Assembly: GCA_025345505.1 (NCBI GenBank)
Contig: JANVCC010000270.1
Location: forward strand, 4,477,546-4,541,545
DNA: 64,000 nucleotides
Origin: Todiramphus chloris collaris
Lineage: Eukaryota > Chordata > Aves > Coraciiformes > Alcedinidae
Direction: 5' to 3'
Shown: in pieces, positions 43,421 to 56,900 of the stretch
Layout: the number at the start of each line of letters is the position of its first letter
Numbering within the stretch: the first letter of the stretch is position 1
The notes under the pieces: model-generated
Database searches by the model: none
Seen by the model: only the letters and a program-made list of their open reading frames with translations
Told to the model about the DNA's origin: nothing
Translations under genes and position numbers: made by a program

Positions 43421-46400
43421 CCCCTGCAGCTGGCTCCTGAGCTCGGCCTAGATCACAGGCACATCAGCTTGAGTAGGCAGCGGTGGTTGAGGTGCTAAGG
43501 CCTTGCAGGTGCAGCTGGACAGAGTGCCCTGTGGTCCTGCCGGCTGTGGTTACAGCTGGTCTCTGGTCTCTGCGAATGTCTGAAACACTTTCTCTTTGCT
43601 AAGAGGGCTGAAATTGTTTGGAGAACAGGTGTTAAATTGCTCCTGTCCTTCTGCAGTTTGGTTATGTCTAAAAGGTGCTTTCTTTTCCATCTCCCCCTTT
43701 TCATTTTTTCCCCCTCTCACATTCGTTTTCTCCCCGTACAAAAACACTGAACAAAGCACCAAGGGCTCTACAGCAAGTTTAAACAGCTTTCCAAACTATT
43801 TTTTGGTATCTAAGGTTCTTGTGTACTATTAAGCATCTCAAACAGACCACGAGTTCCATAGAACACAGGTGTTAACGTAGCTCCCTCCTGAACTTGTAAC
43901 ATATGCTACCAACACAGAGTGTTTCCCATTTTTAACCCAGCAAATAGCACAGCTGAAAAAAACCAAAAGTTTCTCCTTCTTTCTGTTAAAGACTTCATTT
44001 TCCCACGGAACCCTAGCATGTAAAAGCTGAAGTAGTTCCTGCAGTCTCGTATCGCCAAGCTGAGGTGGAGTGACAAAAGGGTTAGCAAATACCCCACACC
44101 ACCTCAATTAACTGCGGTTACATTAGGTGCTGGCACTCATTATGTAGATCCAGATCTAATTACACGGGCATGTGTTTTGTAACATAGACCTGGGTGAAAT
44201 CAATATGGGTAAATGATTTGGAAAGGGCAAGTTTTAGCATGTTAGGAAGGACAATAAAGAATCAAAAAAAGAGAGGAAGGCAGACAGGCAATTGTATAGA
44301 ATAAAACATCATCTTAAACCAGCTATTCACTCCTACCAGAAAAACTACATTGGAAAAACTGGCCGTAAAAGTAGCAAAACAGAGCTGCTTCCTTTACAGT
44401 ATTCCATTCTTCCTTCATCAGCTATAGTCAGTTAATTTTATTTATTTTTTTAATTTGATTTTTCACCACAAACCCTTCAGGACCAACCAGTGTCAAGCCT
44501 TTTTTGTGCGTGTGTGTGTGGCCAGTCTTTGCAAGCCAGGTCACGTCGTAAGGTACAATTACAGGATCTCCCAGGCTTCATATAATGCTGCCTGTCACAT
44601 GTAGATTTCAGGGTCACCAGGCATAACCAGTTGGAACTCACTATGTGATTACACTGTATGCTCAAGGTGAACCTGAATCACTGACAGCAGAGAGAAGGGG
44701 AATGAAAGTAATGGAGACAATGGAAGATTTCTTCATAAGTTTTTCAGTAGTTAGTTTTTCATTCTTCTGCCTTAAAAAATCAAAAAAACACAAAAGACTC
44801 AGAGATTCTGCAAGCACTTGGATTATTCTACTCTGTGATGCGTATGATGAAGAGATGCTCTAACTGTGTTTGCCAGTGGTGGGGAACCAGCTTAGGCTTT
44901 TAGTGACAAAGGATCTTTTTTCATTGGTATGTCAGATTGCCACACATTTTAGGAGAGGACTTAGAATCTTCTGCAGCACCGATTTCTCCCTCTCTTACTT
45001 TGCTTTCTCTTGTGAGCAGAGTCAGAAAGGGGGATAATCTTCAGTAGTTCATTGTACCAGTTGATGAAAATAAGTGGTTGAATGCCTTGGCAACTAAATA
45101 TCTTCCCTAGAAATAAAGATTAGTTAAGAGGAAGTGTTTTGAACTAGATCAAAAAGAGGGAGGTAAGCACCTTAAAGCTGATATTGCAATAATTAAGGTT
45201 TAAGGGGGATCTGGAATCCTATCTTAAGCTCTTTAAGCACAGGTAATGCTGAAGAACCTGATCTGTCACTCTCGAGTGCAGAATCTTTACTGTAGCCAGC
45301 TGGAAGTAGTAGAGCACTGGTCTGCAAATCTAGCTGTTGTTCAGAGGTACACAGATGTCCCCGTGCTTGTTTTTGATATGCATTCTAGCATCTTGTTTTC
45401 AAGGCATGGTTTTAAACAATCTTTAAACCCAAGGAATTGTTGAAGCATTCACCTGGACGTACGGAAGGAGTTCAACTTGGATGAGAGTTGTTGGACATTA
45501 ATCAACAGCAAGCTCTTGTCATTCCAGAGTGGTTAATTATTGTGCCCAGAAGACATATATTCATATATATATATATTCATGCTGTTTAGACACTTGTATC
45601 AAGTATTTATGTTCATGTACAGAGCGAAATGAAATGCACATGTTGGTTAAAAAGAGTCTTCATGACAGGAACAAAGACTGGGCCACCAGAGAGTGACAAG
45701 TTTACCCCTTGTTGGGGCAAGCAGACAGGTATACAATGTGAAACTTGAGGCAAAAAACAAATGTAGACATTTACCTACATATGAAGTAAAGCACTGTACA
45801 TTTCAGTGTAGAAAAATGCCACCCAGATTAAATCAATTTAGCCCTTTGGTCTGAAACCAATCCAACTCATCCAGCTGAGGATGCTGGGGGAGAGATTGGC
45901 TCTAAAAGCTGTCATGGTCCACTGAGATGTGTGTCTCACAGAAGCAACTTCAGGTGTAATACAGGCAGAAAATGGAATCCTAGTGGTCACAGTTGATGAA
46001 AAGGCCACAGCAAGTCAGTTGGAGAAAAACTGAACATTTCCAGTTTTATCTTGGGCTATGTAGATTTTCAGTGGTTGCCCGTTTACCGGTACTGTCTGGT
46101 GTGGGAGTTGTGCATAAATACCTGTATTCTCCTTTGACCTTGACCTGGTCTGAATGAAGAGTAACCAAAAACCAGCTTTACTCAGGAGTGTGGCACTGTC
46201 AGGGAATGGCAGTTCCCTGTCACATTCTTTTGTGTTTCCAGACAGGACCTAGGAGTGTGCCTCTGTTGAAGCAGCACTGGAACTACGGGACTGGAGAAGA
46301 GGCTTTGGTGGTCACTGGTGATCAGGCAGGGTCCTTGGTATGCATCATGGCTTAGGGAAGCAGGGCTAAGCCTAGAAGATCACCACTGAGTTCTGGGTAG

Positions 46401-49400
46401 TGGAGTAAGGAGTGTTCTCTGTTACACACAAGTTTGACACTCTTAAAATATTTTTCAGGATTGTTTCAGTCACAAAGAGGGAGCAGGTTCTTGTTTTCTG
46501 GTAGTCAGAACATTTCTCGGGGAGTGTTATTCGTGGCTTTAATCCGGTGACTGCTTCGTATGTCAGGAACTTGTTTGTAGGCACCTTCTGAGCGTGGCAG
46601 CTACTTCTGGGCAGTACTTTCACAGCAGTGCGGAGCCTTAGCAAGTGCCTAATTCCCTAGGACACTGAAAAGACTTCTGGTTTTCAAATGCAGCCTTGAA
46701 ATTACTTACTTCTTTATTTTTGATAGCCCTGTTACATTTATCACTTTTAAGTTCAATCAGGTGTATTTTTTTTAAAACATCTTTTGTTTGGAGATCTACT
46801 GAGCAGTGTTCAAATTAATCATTGATAACAAGTAGTTGTTTTTTCTTCTTCCATGTTCATCCCCATCCTTCTCCTTTTACCAAGGTGATACTTTCAAAAT
46901 GGAAGTAATCTTTAAATGTTTGTGCGGTGACTTTTAGAGACTGGAATTTCCCATGTCTTTGACAGAGAGAAGCTAGGTGCCATAGTCCAGCGTTTATCTG
47001 TGTGCAGCCAGAGCCTGCAAGGGCCCGGCCTCAGCTGGTTTCTGCCCTCTGCTGGGTACATGGACTCACTACCTCAGTACTTCTGATTGCTGCTAATTCT
47101 CAGTAGCCAATATTCTAAATAACTAAGCAAGTATCACAGAAGGGTGGAGGTTGGCAGGGACATCTTGGAGGCCAGCTGGTCCAATCCCCCTGCTCAAGCA
47201 GGGGACCATGGACCATGTCCATGCAGCGTTTGAATGTCTCCAAGGGTGGAGACTCCACCACCTCTCAGGGCAACCTGTGCCAGTGCTCAGTCACTTGCAC
47301 AGTGAGAAGGTGTTTCCTGATGTTCAGAGGCAACCTCCTGTGTTCTGGTTTGTGCCCATTGCCTCTGGTCCTGTCACTGGGCACCAGTGAGGAGAGCTTG
47401 GCTCTGTCCTCCTTGCACTGTCCCTTCAGGTGTTTGTATACATCTCCTCTAAGCTCTCTCTTCTCCAGGATGAACATTCCCAGCTCTCTTAGCCTTTCCT
47501 ACTGGGAGAGATACTCCAGTCTTTTCATCATCTTTGTGGCCTTTTGCTGCACTTGGTCCAGTATGTCCAGTCTCTTTTCTGGGGAGCCCAGAACTGGATA
47601 CAGCCTCACCAGTGCTGAGCAGAAAGATCACCTCCCTTAACCTGCTGGCAATGCTTCTCCCTATGCACCCCAGGATACCATCATCCACCTCTGCAGCAGG
47701 GGCACATCACTGGCTCATGGTGAACTTGATGCCCACCAGGACCCTCGGGGTCCTTTCCTGCCAAGCTGCTCTAGATTTGGGCAGCCCTCAGCATATACTG
47801 GTGCTTGGGGTTGTTCCTCCCAGGTGCAGGACTTGAGCTTCATGATGTGCTTGCACAGAGTACTCCATGAGTACTTTTACTGAGGTTCTATTTAAAAAAG
47901 TATGAGACCCGTTGAAAAAAAGGAAAAAAGCTTTTTGTATTTGGACACCAACTAAAAACCTTCTCTTTTACCCATATTTTACTGGCTGAATGACAGCATC
48001 TGTATTGGGGAGTATTTGACCCATGCAGGTTTGTAAAGCCAGACGGGCTACTTAGGCCGTGCACATTTGTTCTGTATCAGGATAAGCACCAAATGCACTG
48101 TTTTCTGTTTGGGCACTTGCACTGTAGAGCAGAACCACAATATTAGTGCAGTGTAGAGCTGACCTCAAGGGGCTTATCTTCTGTGATAACATGTGGTAAA
48201 AAGAAATGATAAACAGGACTTTGGGGATGCTCAGCATTTAGCAGTTATTTTCTTGCTGGAGTCAACCATTAAATGCAGATCAAGCTTCCTGTTGAAGATT
48301 TGGTGGACACAACTGATTGCTGGTTGGAATGATTCATCAAATCATCATTCTGCAGCTTCTGGACTGTTTCTTTCTCAAGATACACTTGGTTTTTCAGAGA
48401 AATGAGTCATTAACTTTTAGTTGCAAACAAGTTAATGTAGGGTAGACTCAGAACCTTTATTTTGGTACCTTGGGGCTGTCCATGCAAGGCCTTCTTCCTT
48501 ACCTTTTAAACCTTTGCCCTCTGACAGAGCTCTCGGGTGCATTCCGACTGCCAGGCACACACTGTTACTGCACGAGACTCCTTCCTCTTAAGAAACCAGT
48601 CAGAAGGGAGAAGGTCTGTCCACAGGGGAACTGGCTTTCAAACGTTTAAAAGAAGAATGAGACCAGCCTTCACAGTTTGGTTTTGAGGGGGGAGTTAAAT
48701 ACCCATGAGGAACTAAAAGAATTTGCCTGTGTCAGAGCTGTCTCGCTGCTTTTCCTATCATCGAGCATTTGATACTTGTTTTGTATCATACCTTCAAAGG
48801 ATGAAGTGGCTTCCTATTGCTGCATAATGACTTGATCTCTGTTTGATGCTGGATGAAAACAAGAGTCAGTATTTCAGGTCAGAATGCTCCAGAATGAGAT
48901 TCTTTTATGAAACAGATTATGATTTAAGGATTAAACAACCCTCCAACAAGCCTTTTGTCATGACAGGTATGTGATGCCCATTTTTCATGCAAATGAAATA
49001 TGGAGCAGACCACTTGTGGTTCCTTAACATGGGAGGGACTCCTTCAAAGCCATACAGGGAGATAAAGGGAAAAGCTGAAAATAGAAGGTAAACCTGACAC
49101 CAAGTCATGATCATCTCCCTAGACAATCTCTGGAAGATACAGGTGTACCTAGAAGTGAGAATCAGGAGAAGCTCAATTCTCTGTCACCATATGCACTGAA
49201 GTTCAGGTTTATCTGCTCACGTGTAGAACACCCACTACTCACTGTCGGGTGGATTATGGCAGCAGAAGTGATAATTTTTAATAAAATGAGAGGAGGAGCT
49301 ACTTTTTCTCAAGCTTTTGAAACAGCATTTAAGAAGGAGAAAGCATTTAGGACAAACACTGCAATGGAGCAAGCTCTGAACAAGTTTGTATTGAAACAAG

Positions 49401-49700
49401 TACATTTTCCTTTTTATTTCATAAGAAGTTTACTGTTGAAAAAATGGTATTTATTAAAGCAAACACATTATACACATAGATTAAACATCAGATAGCAAAA
49501 CCGTACGGAATGAGCACTACTGGTTGTATCGTGTAGGGTTTACAATCAAAGATATACTTAAAAACCCTCAAGAATTAATGTACTTTCAGGGTAAATTAGG
49601 CACAAAATTTAGCTCTTAACTAGCTCTGCAAGCATCTCATGGTGATTTCACTGTTACAAAGTATTACAAGTGATCAAAAACAAAAGCTGACCTGTTAAAT
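43421..49700. other. Intergenic region between FAM8A1 and CAP2
   Basis: About 6.3 kb separates the FAM8A1 promoter from the CAP2 3' end. It holds an antisense CR1 (47,133-47,850), a short TA-rich run near 45,560 and no convincing exon. The ORFs present are under about 140 codons; those at 47,150-47,840 are CR1-derived. Confidence 0.6.
47133..47850 (-). mobile_element. CR1 LINE 3' fragment, minus orientation
   Basis: Reads as the reverse complement of a CR1 3' part. It starts at TCACAGAAGGGTGGAGGTTGG, the reverse of the CCAACC...TGTGA tail. It continues through GGTCCAATCCCCCTGCTCAAG and TCTCCAAGGGTGGAGACTCC to GGTTGTTCCTCCCAGGTGCA. These are typical phrases of avian CR1 antisense strands. It is non-coding and 5'-truncated. 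Confidence 0.9.
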
Positions 49701-50887
49701 TTTTAAAATTTTATTCGTACTCTCTGCTGAAATAGTACAAATTTACACAACACTCCGCCCTCGTTAAAAAAGCGTGTACAGTAGGGACTACAGAGCAGAA
49801 CCAAGGGGCTAACCAGGAAAATACCCCTTCATTTGGGTTCCAAAGTAGTGTGACAGAAATCTATGGCTTTCCTTTGCGTACGTATTTGAAACTGAGTAGG
49901 TCCTGCAAATGTGGGGAAGAAAAAGGGAGATATTTTTAATGAACATGAGCTACAACAGGAGGATTTTAAAGGAACAGTGTTAGTAAGGAAACTAGCTGGT
50001 ATCTGGCATATATGCCTCCCTCGGTTTTCTGAATAGGATGCATGATACAAGGTGAAATTCTAAAGAATGTGAGTTTGCCTCACCAAAAAAAAAAGAAAAA
50101 GCACAAAAAAAACCCCAAAACCAAAGATAAAAATCCAAGAAGCAAAAAACCTGCAAGTGATGTGCTGCAAGGTTTTAGCCTATATGAGGCTTTAGCTTAG
50201 AAAGAACTCTTAATTTGCAAGAAAGGGGAGGCCAACAGCAAATCTGTGCCATAATAAAATCTCACCTCACAGAAAACACGGGGATCCTCTAAATATACAT
50301 TTTAGAAGGTGTTTGATTACAACACCAGATTTGCTTTTTAATCTTCCATTAACAAAATCTATTGCTGAAAGTTGTCCTTTTTTTCCCTGTTTAAAAGAAA
50401 CCCTGTTACGATTGCCACAGATCTACAAGGAACTGTGTACTTTCTAGGGCTACATTTTTACTTAATTGCTTAATAGCTCAAAATCAACCTCTTAAAGTCT
50501 TCGTGCTGTTTTTGATTAGCAGAAACATAAAAAGGAATGCACTGAAGCAAGATGATAACAAAGAATATCATGCAGTATTTTGGCTTAATGTATACAGTAT
50601 TTCCAGACAGTGATGTGACTGGAGGGTGAGGGGTTGACTCTCTTACATTCACATGAAATCATTCAGAATTAAAAGTGTAGGTAAAGGCAAACCGTGTGGA
50701 GATGTGGAAAGCACTGGGCTGCCTAACAGGCGGGTGCCAGATGTGTTACTGATTCTAGCATGCAGAGCTGATGCTTGGAGGCCTATGGCAGCAGTAGGAG
50801 CTGCTGCTCCTTCTAGCTCCTTAGGTGACTGCTTTGTGCTGGCTGCGCTCTGGTCACGGTCAGCAAGTGCTGTATGGCCTTAGGAAG
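49700..50887 (-). other. CAP2: CAP2 3' UTR (inferred)
   Basis: AT-rich sequence after the stop with a minus-strand AATAAA at 49,720-49,725, giving a UTR of about 1.2 kb. Further minus-strand AATAAA-like sequences near 49,410-49,450 would lengthen it. Confidence 0.55.
49720..49725 (-). promoter_or_regulatory. CAP2: Candidate CAP2 poly(A) signal
   Basis: Canonical AATAAA on the minus strand in an AT-rich stretch, 1.16 kb past the stop codon. This is the first one encountered downstream of the stop. Confidence 0.5.
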
Positions 50888-50971
50888 TTAACCCACGATC
50901 TCTGCGGGTTCAGTGACCAACTTAGATCCATCCCATGCTGTCTTGAACTGTTCAGGAACCGGAAATTCTTT
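50888..50971 (-). CDS. CAP2: CAP2 last coding exon
   Basis: It follows CTTACCAG and encodes [19 protein letters not shown] and TEPAEIVG before TAA at 50,888-50,890. It matches the CAP2 rather than the CAP1 C-terminus. Confidence 0.97.
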   Translation of the reverse strand, partial: KEFPVPEQFKTAWDGSKLVTEPAEIVG

Positions 50972-53900
50972 CTGGTAAGAAACAAAAGTAACAATGATGG
51001 TTAAATAAACAGGGGATACCTCATGAAAACTGGTGGAATACTATTAGTGCTACATGACTGAGAAAGCATTGATAGCTCAGACATTCCGGGATTAGAGAGA
51101 AGCCTTCTTCATTACCCTAGGAAGCTATTTCACAATGCCACACAGGAAAAAGCCTTATTGCTACCCAGTTTCAAACAGCCTTGGTATGGTGCTGCTTTGC
51201 AATAATCCCTCTCACGCCATTATTTGGAAAAACTAAGTAAATAAGCCTCATGTCAGAAATGACTTCAGATTCCATCAGTGTCTGGGTTGGAAGACAGCAG
51301 AAAGGATTATTTGGATGTGGGGATTTAGCGAGTAGTACAATTTTAAGGATGAAAGCAGTGCTATAATATGGAAGAATAAAATAATAAAACCTCCCTTTCA
51401 TTTTAAGTGTGATGCCCTTCAAAAGACTCCTCATCCCTTGTGGGGTACACAAAACAAAGCAGAACCTGGAGTCTCGTTCCATTACGTGTATGTGGTGAAC
51501 AGATGGGAGATGTTGTTGGGTCTTTCTTCGTTCCCAGTAAATAAAAAAACAATGTGAAGAGAAGTTTTGATTCAGACCTTGAAACAGGTGTTTCAATAGC
51601 CAGTAATTTCACATTATGTGGTGATTTTGAGGTGATTCTTTTAAAGAAATGGGTGAATATATACTGAAGATCATTCCCTCTTTACTTATCCGAAGCTGGG
51701 CATCCAGCAGTCACTTTTGGAAATGCAGAGGATGAGAATTCATTCATTACATATTTTATTTTTTAAAGCCTAAGCCCCTCTACCAAACAAAATTAGAGCC
51801 CAAAAGATCAAAGAGAAATTTAGGCTCTGTCTACAGCTGTTCAGTGCAATTTCAGCAGTGTTCTGCTGAGGAAACCAGGAAATCATTACGAGTATGCTTT
51901 GCCTGCATGATCCCTTCTAGTGTGTGGAGTGACAGAGCATGACTTTGCTAGAAATGCCAGTGGGCAGAGTGTGAAGATACTACTGGAAGAGAACAGGAGC
52001 CAGGAAAATGCACCTGGTTAAGTGGCTTTTAAGGACGCATGTTGAAAATACTGGAAAGCGCTACAGTTGCTACCTGCATATCAACAGCTTCAGGAAAAAC
52101 AAGTCTATTATGCTGAACTACTTCATCTCTGGTAGTAGGATATTCTTCTTAGTTTTAGCATCATCTTCGGGCTTGAGTGCTCTTGTGTGAAGTGAGTTTC
52201 TTTGGGAGATTATGTTTAGAAATCAAAAAAGAAAATGTAATGGGGAGATGAAGTCATTATCTGTCAAAATGGAAAGAAATAACGTCATGTCTAGTCTTTG
52301 AAATTACTTTGTGCCCCAGAAAATAAGGAATTCTTCTTGCATTGAGAGCTGAGATATCGGTACATAGAAATTCAGTTGTTTTGGCTGTGTGTGGTATGTT
52401 AGCTGCTTTCCTAGCAATTTAAATTCTATTAGCTACCAAGAGTAATGGGGAAGGGGGAGGAAAGCTTTAAAAATATCTCACTCACATAATCACCATCTTG
52501 AGGGATGAGGATGTTCATCTCGGACGACTTGGCACTCACAATCTCACAATCCAATGATTCCTCACTGAGGTAGATGTGGCAGCCTTCTGTTTTGTTAATA
52601 GAAATGGTTGGCACTTTCCCCATCACCTGAAAAATAAAATCTGCTTAATATCAACTCTTCAAACGTGTGCAAAGATACTGCTGATAAAATCCTCATTGCC
52701 TGCAGGTCTAATTTTGGTCACCAGCATCAGATCTGTATGTCAGCTGCCTGCATGATGCTTAGATTTGATTTGCTGGATGCTGTGAAAATTCGTGGTGGTG
52801 GTGGTAACAAAGATCTACACACAACAGCAAACTTCTAATACTGTCCTGGTTTCAGCTGGATTAGAGCTATTTTTTCTTCTTAGTATCTAGAACTGTGGCG
52901 TGTTTTGGATTCAGTAAGGGATTTGGTCTGAGAAGAATGCTGATAATACAGTGATGTTTTCAGTTGGTGCTAAGGAATCAAGGACTTTCCAACGTCCCAT
53001 GTCTTGCTGGTGTGCAGGTGCACCAGAAGCTGGCACGAGCACAGCCAAAGGGATATTCCATACCACAGAACATCATGCCCAGTACATAAACTGGGGGGAG
53101 TTGGGGGTGGCTGCTGGGGCATCGGTCAGCGTGCAACGAGCAATTGCATTGCACAGCATTTGTCTTTTCCTTGTGTTTTAATTTTCCCTCTTTTTGTTAT
53201 ATTCCTTTTCATTACTATTACAATAATATATTATATATTATTATCGTATTTGATTTCATTTTAGTTATGAAACTGTTCTTATCTCAACCCATGAGTTTTA
53301 ATTATTTTTGTTCCCCATCCCAGCTGGGAGGGAGGAGTGAGCGAGCACCTGCGTGGTGGTTAATTGCTGGCTGGGCTTAGACCACAACAGCTACACAGTC
53401 TGCTGAAAGTGCTTTCTCGATTCTCTCTAATTTCACTGCCACTTTTGTGCTGATATTTGGGCTTGTTCATCACTCAGAACTGGTTAAGAAATCAAACAGG
53501 GAAACTCCAACTCAGTAAGGGCAGCTGAAAGACCCCAGCATACAGTAACACTCAACAAGTGATTTCTAACACATGCTGAAGACTTCAAAGCTGTTCCTTG
53601 TTTTACAAGGAAAATCTTGTTTGCAATTCTGCAGATTAAAAGATTTCTCCATGGCTAACTGGCTGGTTGTCAGTAAAGATCCCTCCTTCTCCTGCTGCCC
53701 TCTCTAGCAGGGACAGCAATATACTCTGGACAGTGGAACAAAAAGGGCAGAGGTTATTCCAAGCCACAAAACAATACCAGCATTTGATAGATATGTACTT
53801 GTTAATGAAAGAATGTCTCCCATCATTCAAGTTAAGAATGTATTTTCAGCTCCAGTTCCTTAAACGTGGCAGCAAACAAAGAGCAAGCAGTCTCTTGTCT

Positions 53901-56900
53901 TGCATCCCACCCTGATCCTGAAGTCTGATCTGTGTAGTGGGGCAATGCATCTTAAACTTTCTTTTCTTTAATGAGTTCTCATGCAAGAGACAACAAAAGG
54001 AAGATGTTTTAAATTTTGTAAACATCTGGCAAGAAAAAAAATACCACAGAGAGAAAAGAGAGCCAAGCAGTGTGGCACTGGAGTAACTATAGCAAAATCT
54101 GTAGGATGAATTTACTGCGTTTTTTTGCATTAACGGGTCATGCATTTGGAAATTATAAACCCAGGTCTTCAAAATACTCAGCAAATTGAGGTGCTCAGCA
54201 CTTGGCACACTCAAACCCTGCAGAAGCTGTTGGCTTCAGGCAGCAAATAGTGTATAGCCAGACTCTGCCTTGAGTGGAACTCCATTCTGCTCCACGACAT
54301 AGAAGCCTTATGCAATATTCATAGAACCTGCTTAATCAAAAGAAGTTCAATTCTTAGAAAAGGTATTTCCCCTTTATTTGAATATTAACAAGCTGTGGTT
54401 TCTCTCTTCATTACATTTATGAATTTTTCAGCTTTTATGAATAGTTCTAGAGGTAATGACAGAAATAATCTAATTATTTTAAAAAAACTACTCAAATAAA
54501 TGCCTGGGATCTTCAACTAACTGCCTCTGCTATAAGTAGAGATGTAGTGATCATGAATAAAACTGCTTGTTACAGTTCAGAAGATGATGCCCAGCTGGCA
54601 GCAAGGTCAGTCACTCGTGTGAGGCTGAAAGCACAAAAGCCATCTGGCTCTTACTGCCCGTGGGGGCTGTGACAGGTATTTCTGGAGCACAGAGCAGGAC
54701 TGTTTACAGGTGTCATACAGCAGGCACAGCCTTGTAAGTAAAAGGTCTCTTGTAAGTGAAAGGTTTGAAAACTGGCAGTTTGGTAGAATTTAATTACCAT
54801 TTCATTTCTTTTTCATTTAAAATACTACATCCTAAAGCCCCTTCTTGGAGACCAGGTGGTGTATGTTGGACATTTCCATTGAGAGAATAAGAAAAATACA
54901 AATAACCATCTTCTGGGCTTAGAAATCAATTGGCTAACTACCAGAATTTGTTCCATAAGCACCACTGAACTTTCTAGTTCTAGAAGCTGTTTAGCATGAA
55001 AGCAAGAAAATTGGGGGCCAGAAGTAACACTTCTTACTGTTTTATATTTTATTACATATTTATATTTTATTATATATTTATATTTTTATTATATATTTAT
55101 ATTTTATTATATATGATATAGATATTTTATTATATATTACATAGATATCATTATTTATTATTGTATTGTATACAATAATATATAGCTTCACTGGAACCAG
55201 AAGGGACTGAGCTAAGGGAGATCGTTCAGTAGTTTTCTTAGCAGTTTCTGAACACAACAGCAGAATTTAGTGTATATAAAGATATGTTTGGATGCATCAG
55301 TCTCTTATTTTTGTTGTGCTCCTGTGAGTTTTAAAAATCTCTTGTAGCTATGCACTGGTTTTCCCCCCGGCTTGTTCTCTGTCTACCCTTGTTTTTCAAA
55401 TCCCTGTTTACCTGAATCTGAATATCCCTGGAATTGATCACTTCCACGATTCCCACAACGTTGTCAAACACCAGGCCAAACTTTTTACAGTTGTCTAAAA
55501 TAAAAGCAATCATAAATAAGAAAGGCAAGATAAAAGCAAATATATGCACCCCTGTCCCACTGACCCCCCGCCTTGCTCTGCGGAGCTGAGCTGAGCGACT
55601 TTGCCAACCTGATCAACCCACTGAAGTGAATGGGATGATTCAGATGCATTATTAATCACTTCAGTCAGGTTCTTTCAAGATCAGCACGGAAAGCCCAGCT
55701 GAGTTATCCACTCACCAATAGTAATTGAATTGATTTTTCCTTTTATCTGAAGTGTAGATTTGTTACACTTGAAAATGTAGGCCACTTGCTTCAGTTCAGT
55801 GTTGTTAATGACCAGGTCATTCTTATCCTCTTGATATTCCTATTTCAAAAGAAAGTTTATTTAATTGGTTGTCTTTAACTAGCTAACAGTCAGACATGAG
55901 TTTAGTACAACTTATCCTCGAGTCATTGCATCTTCAGTTACAACAGAGCAATATCCTTCCTGTGGCTTCAACGTGTAATCTGCCTGGGGATGGGCTATTT
56001 CACCTCACTCACCCGCAGACGACACGTGTATTCTAGAGCTGCAGCCTAGACCATGCCAAAAGCCATTCATTCTGTAGGAAGGACATTATGCTCGCAACAA
56101 TTAAAAAATGCTGTCCCAAAGCTGTTGCTTGGCTCCCAGCCAGTGCCGACGGGCACCTTGAAGCACAGAGGAAGCTTTGGTCCCTGCAGTGTTCAGTAAC
56201 AGCCTGTAGAGCCTCACGGACAGATGCAGGCGTCACCATATACAAGGAGTAACAGGCAAAGAAAATTAGTTTCATTATGAAGCATGAAAGGACATTACAC
56301 TCCATGGATGTCCAGGAAAGTCTAGGGCTCCACAAAGGAATTTCCAGCTACTGTGACCTTACGGCAACGTAACACAGGGCAACTGTGACTGCACCTTGTG
56401 CAAACTCTACAGTCGTGGCTCTGTATGCAACTTTTTGCACGACTGAATTCCACGTTGTTTCCTCCCTCTTTTAACCAACACAGTCATGAATTTTCACTCA
56501 TATTTTTTGGTATATGCCTACCTAAATTAACTCCCAAACTTTAAATGAATATATCTTTTCCATCTGTAGACTGAGCAAAAGGAAAACACTTCTCTACTTT
56601 TAAGCATGGGAAACGTGCTTGCATGGAATGGGCGATGAAAAAGGAAACGTGTAATTGAATTGGTTGACAAAGCTGGAGATATTCTGTGACAATACTGTTG
56701 TCTCTCACTTGCAAAAATGGCCTGCAAGAAGGGATCTTAATTGGAGTTCTCCACTGCGTTTGTTTCTGGGGGACTATCTGGATTTGCAAGGAGTTTATAT
56801 GGTGGCTCTGACCTTCCCCGGAGGAACTGGTATATGATTCTCAGAGACGAGAGAACTAACTTCAGGTGCTGCAGAACAGGAATGGCTAAACTCTGGCAGG

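Noticed and set aside
47215-47640. Plus-strand 141-codon ORF between FAM8A1 and CAP2
   Set aside because: It lies entirely in the antisense strand of a CR1 3' region, where chance frames of this length are common.
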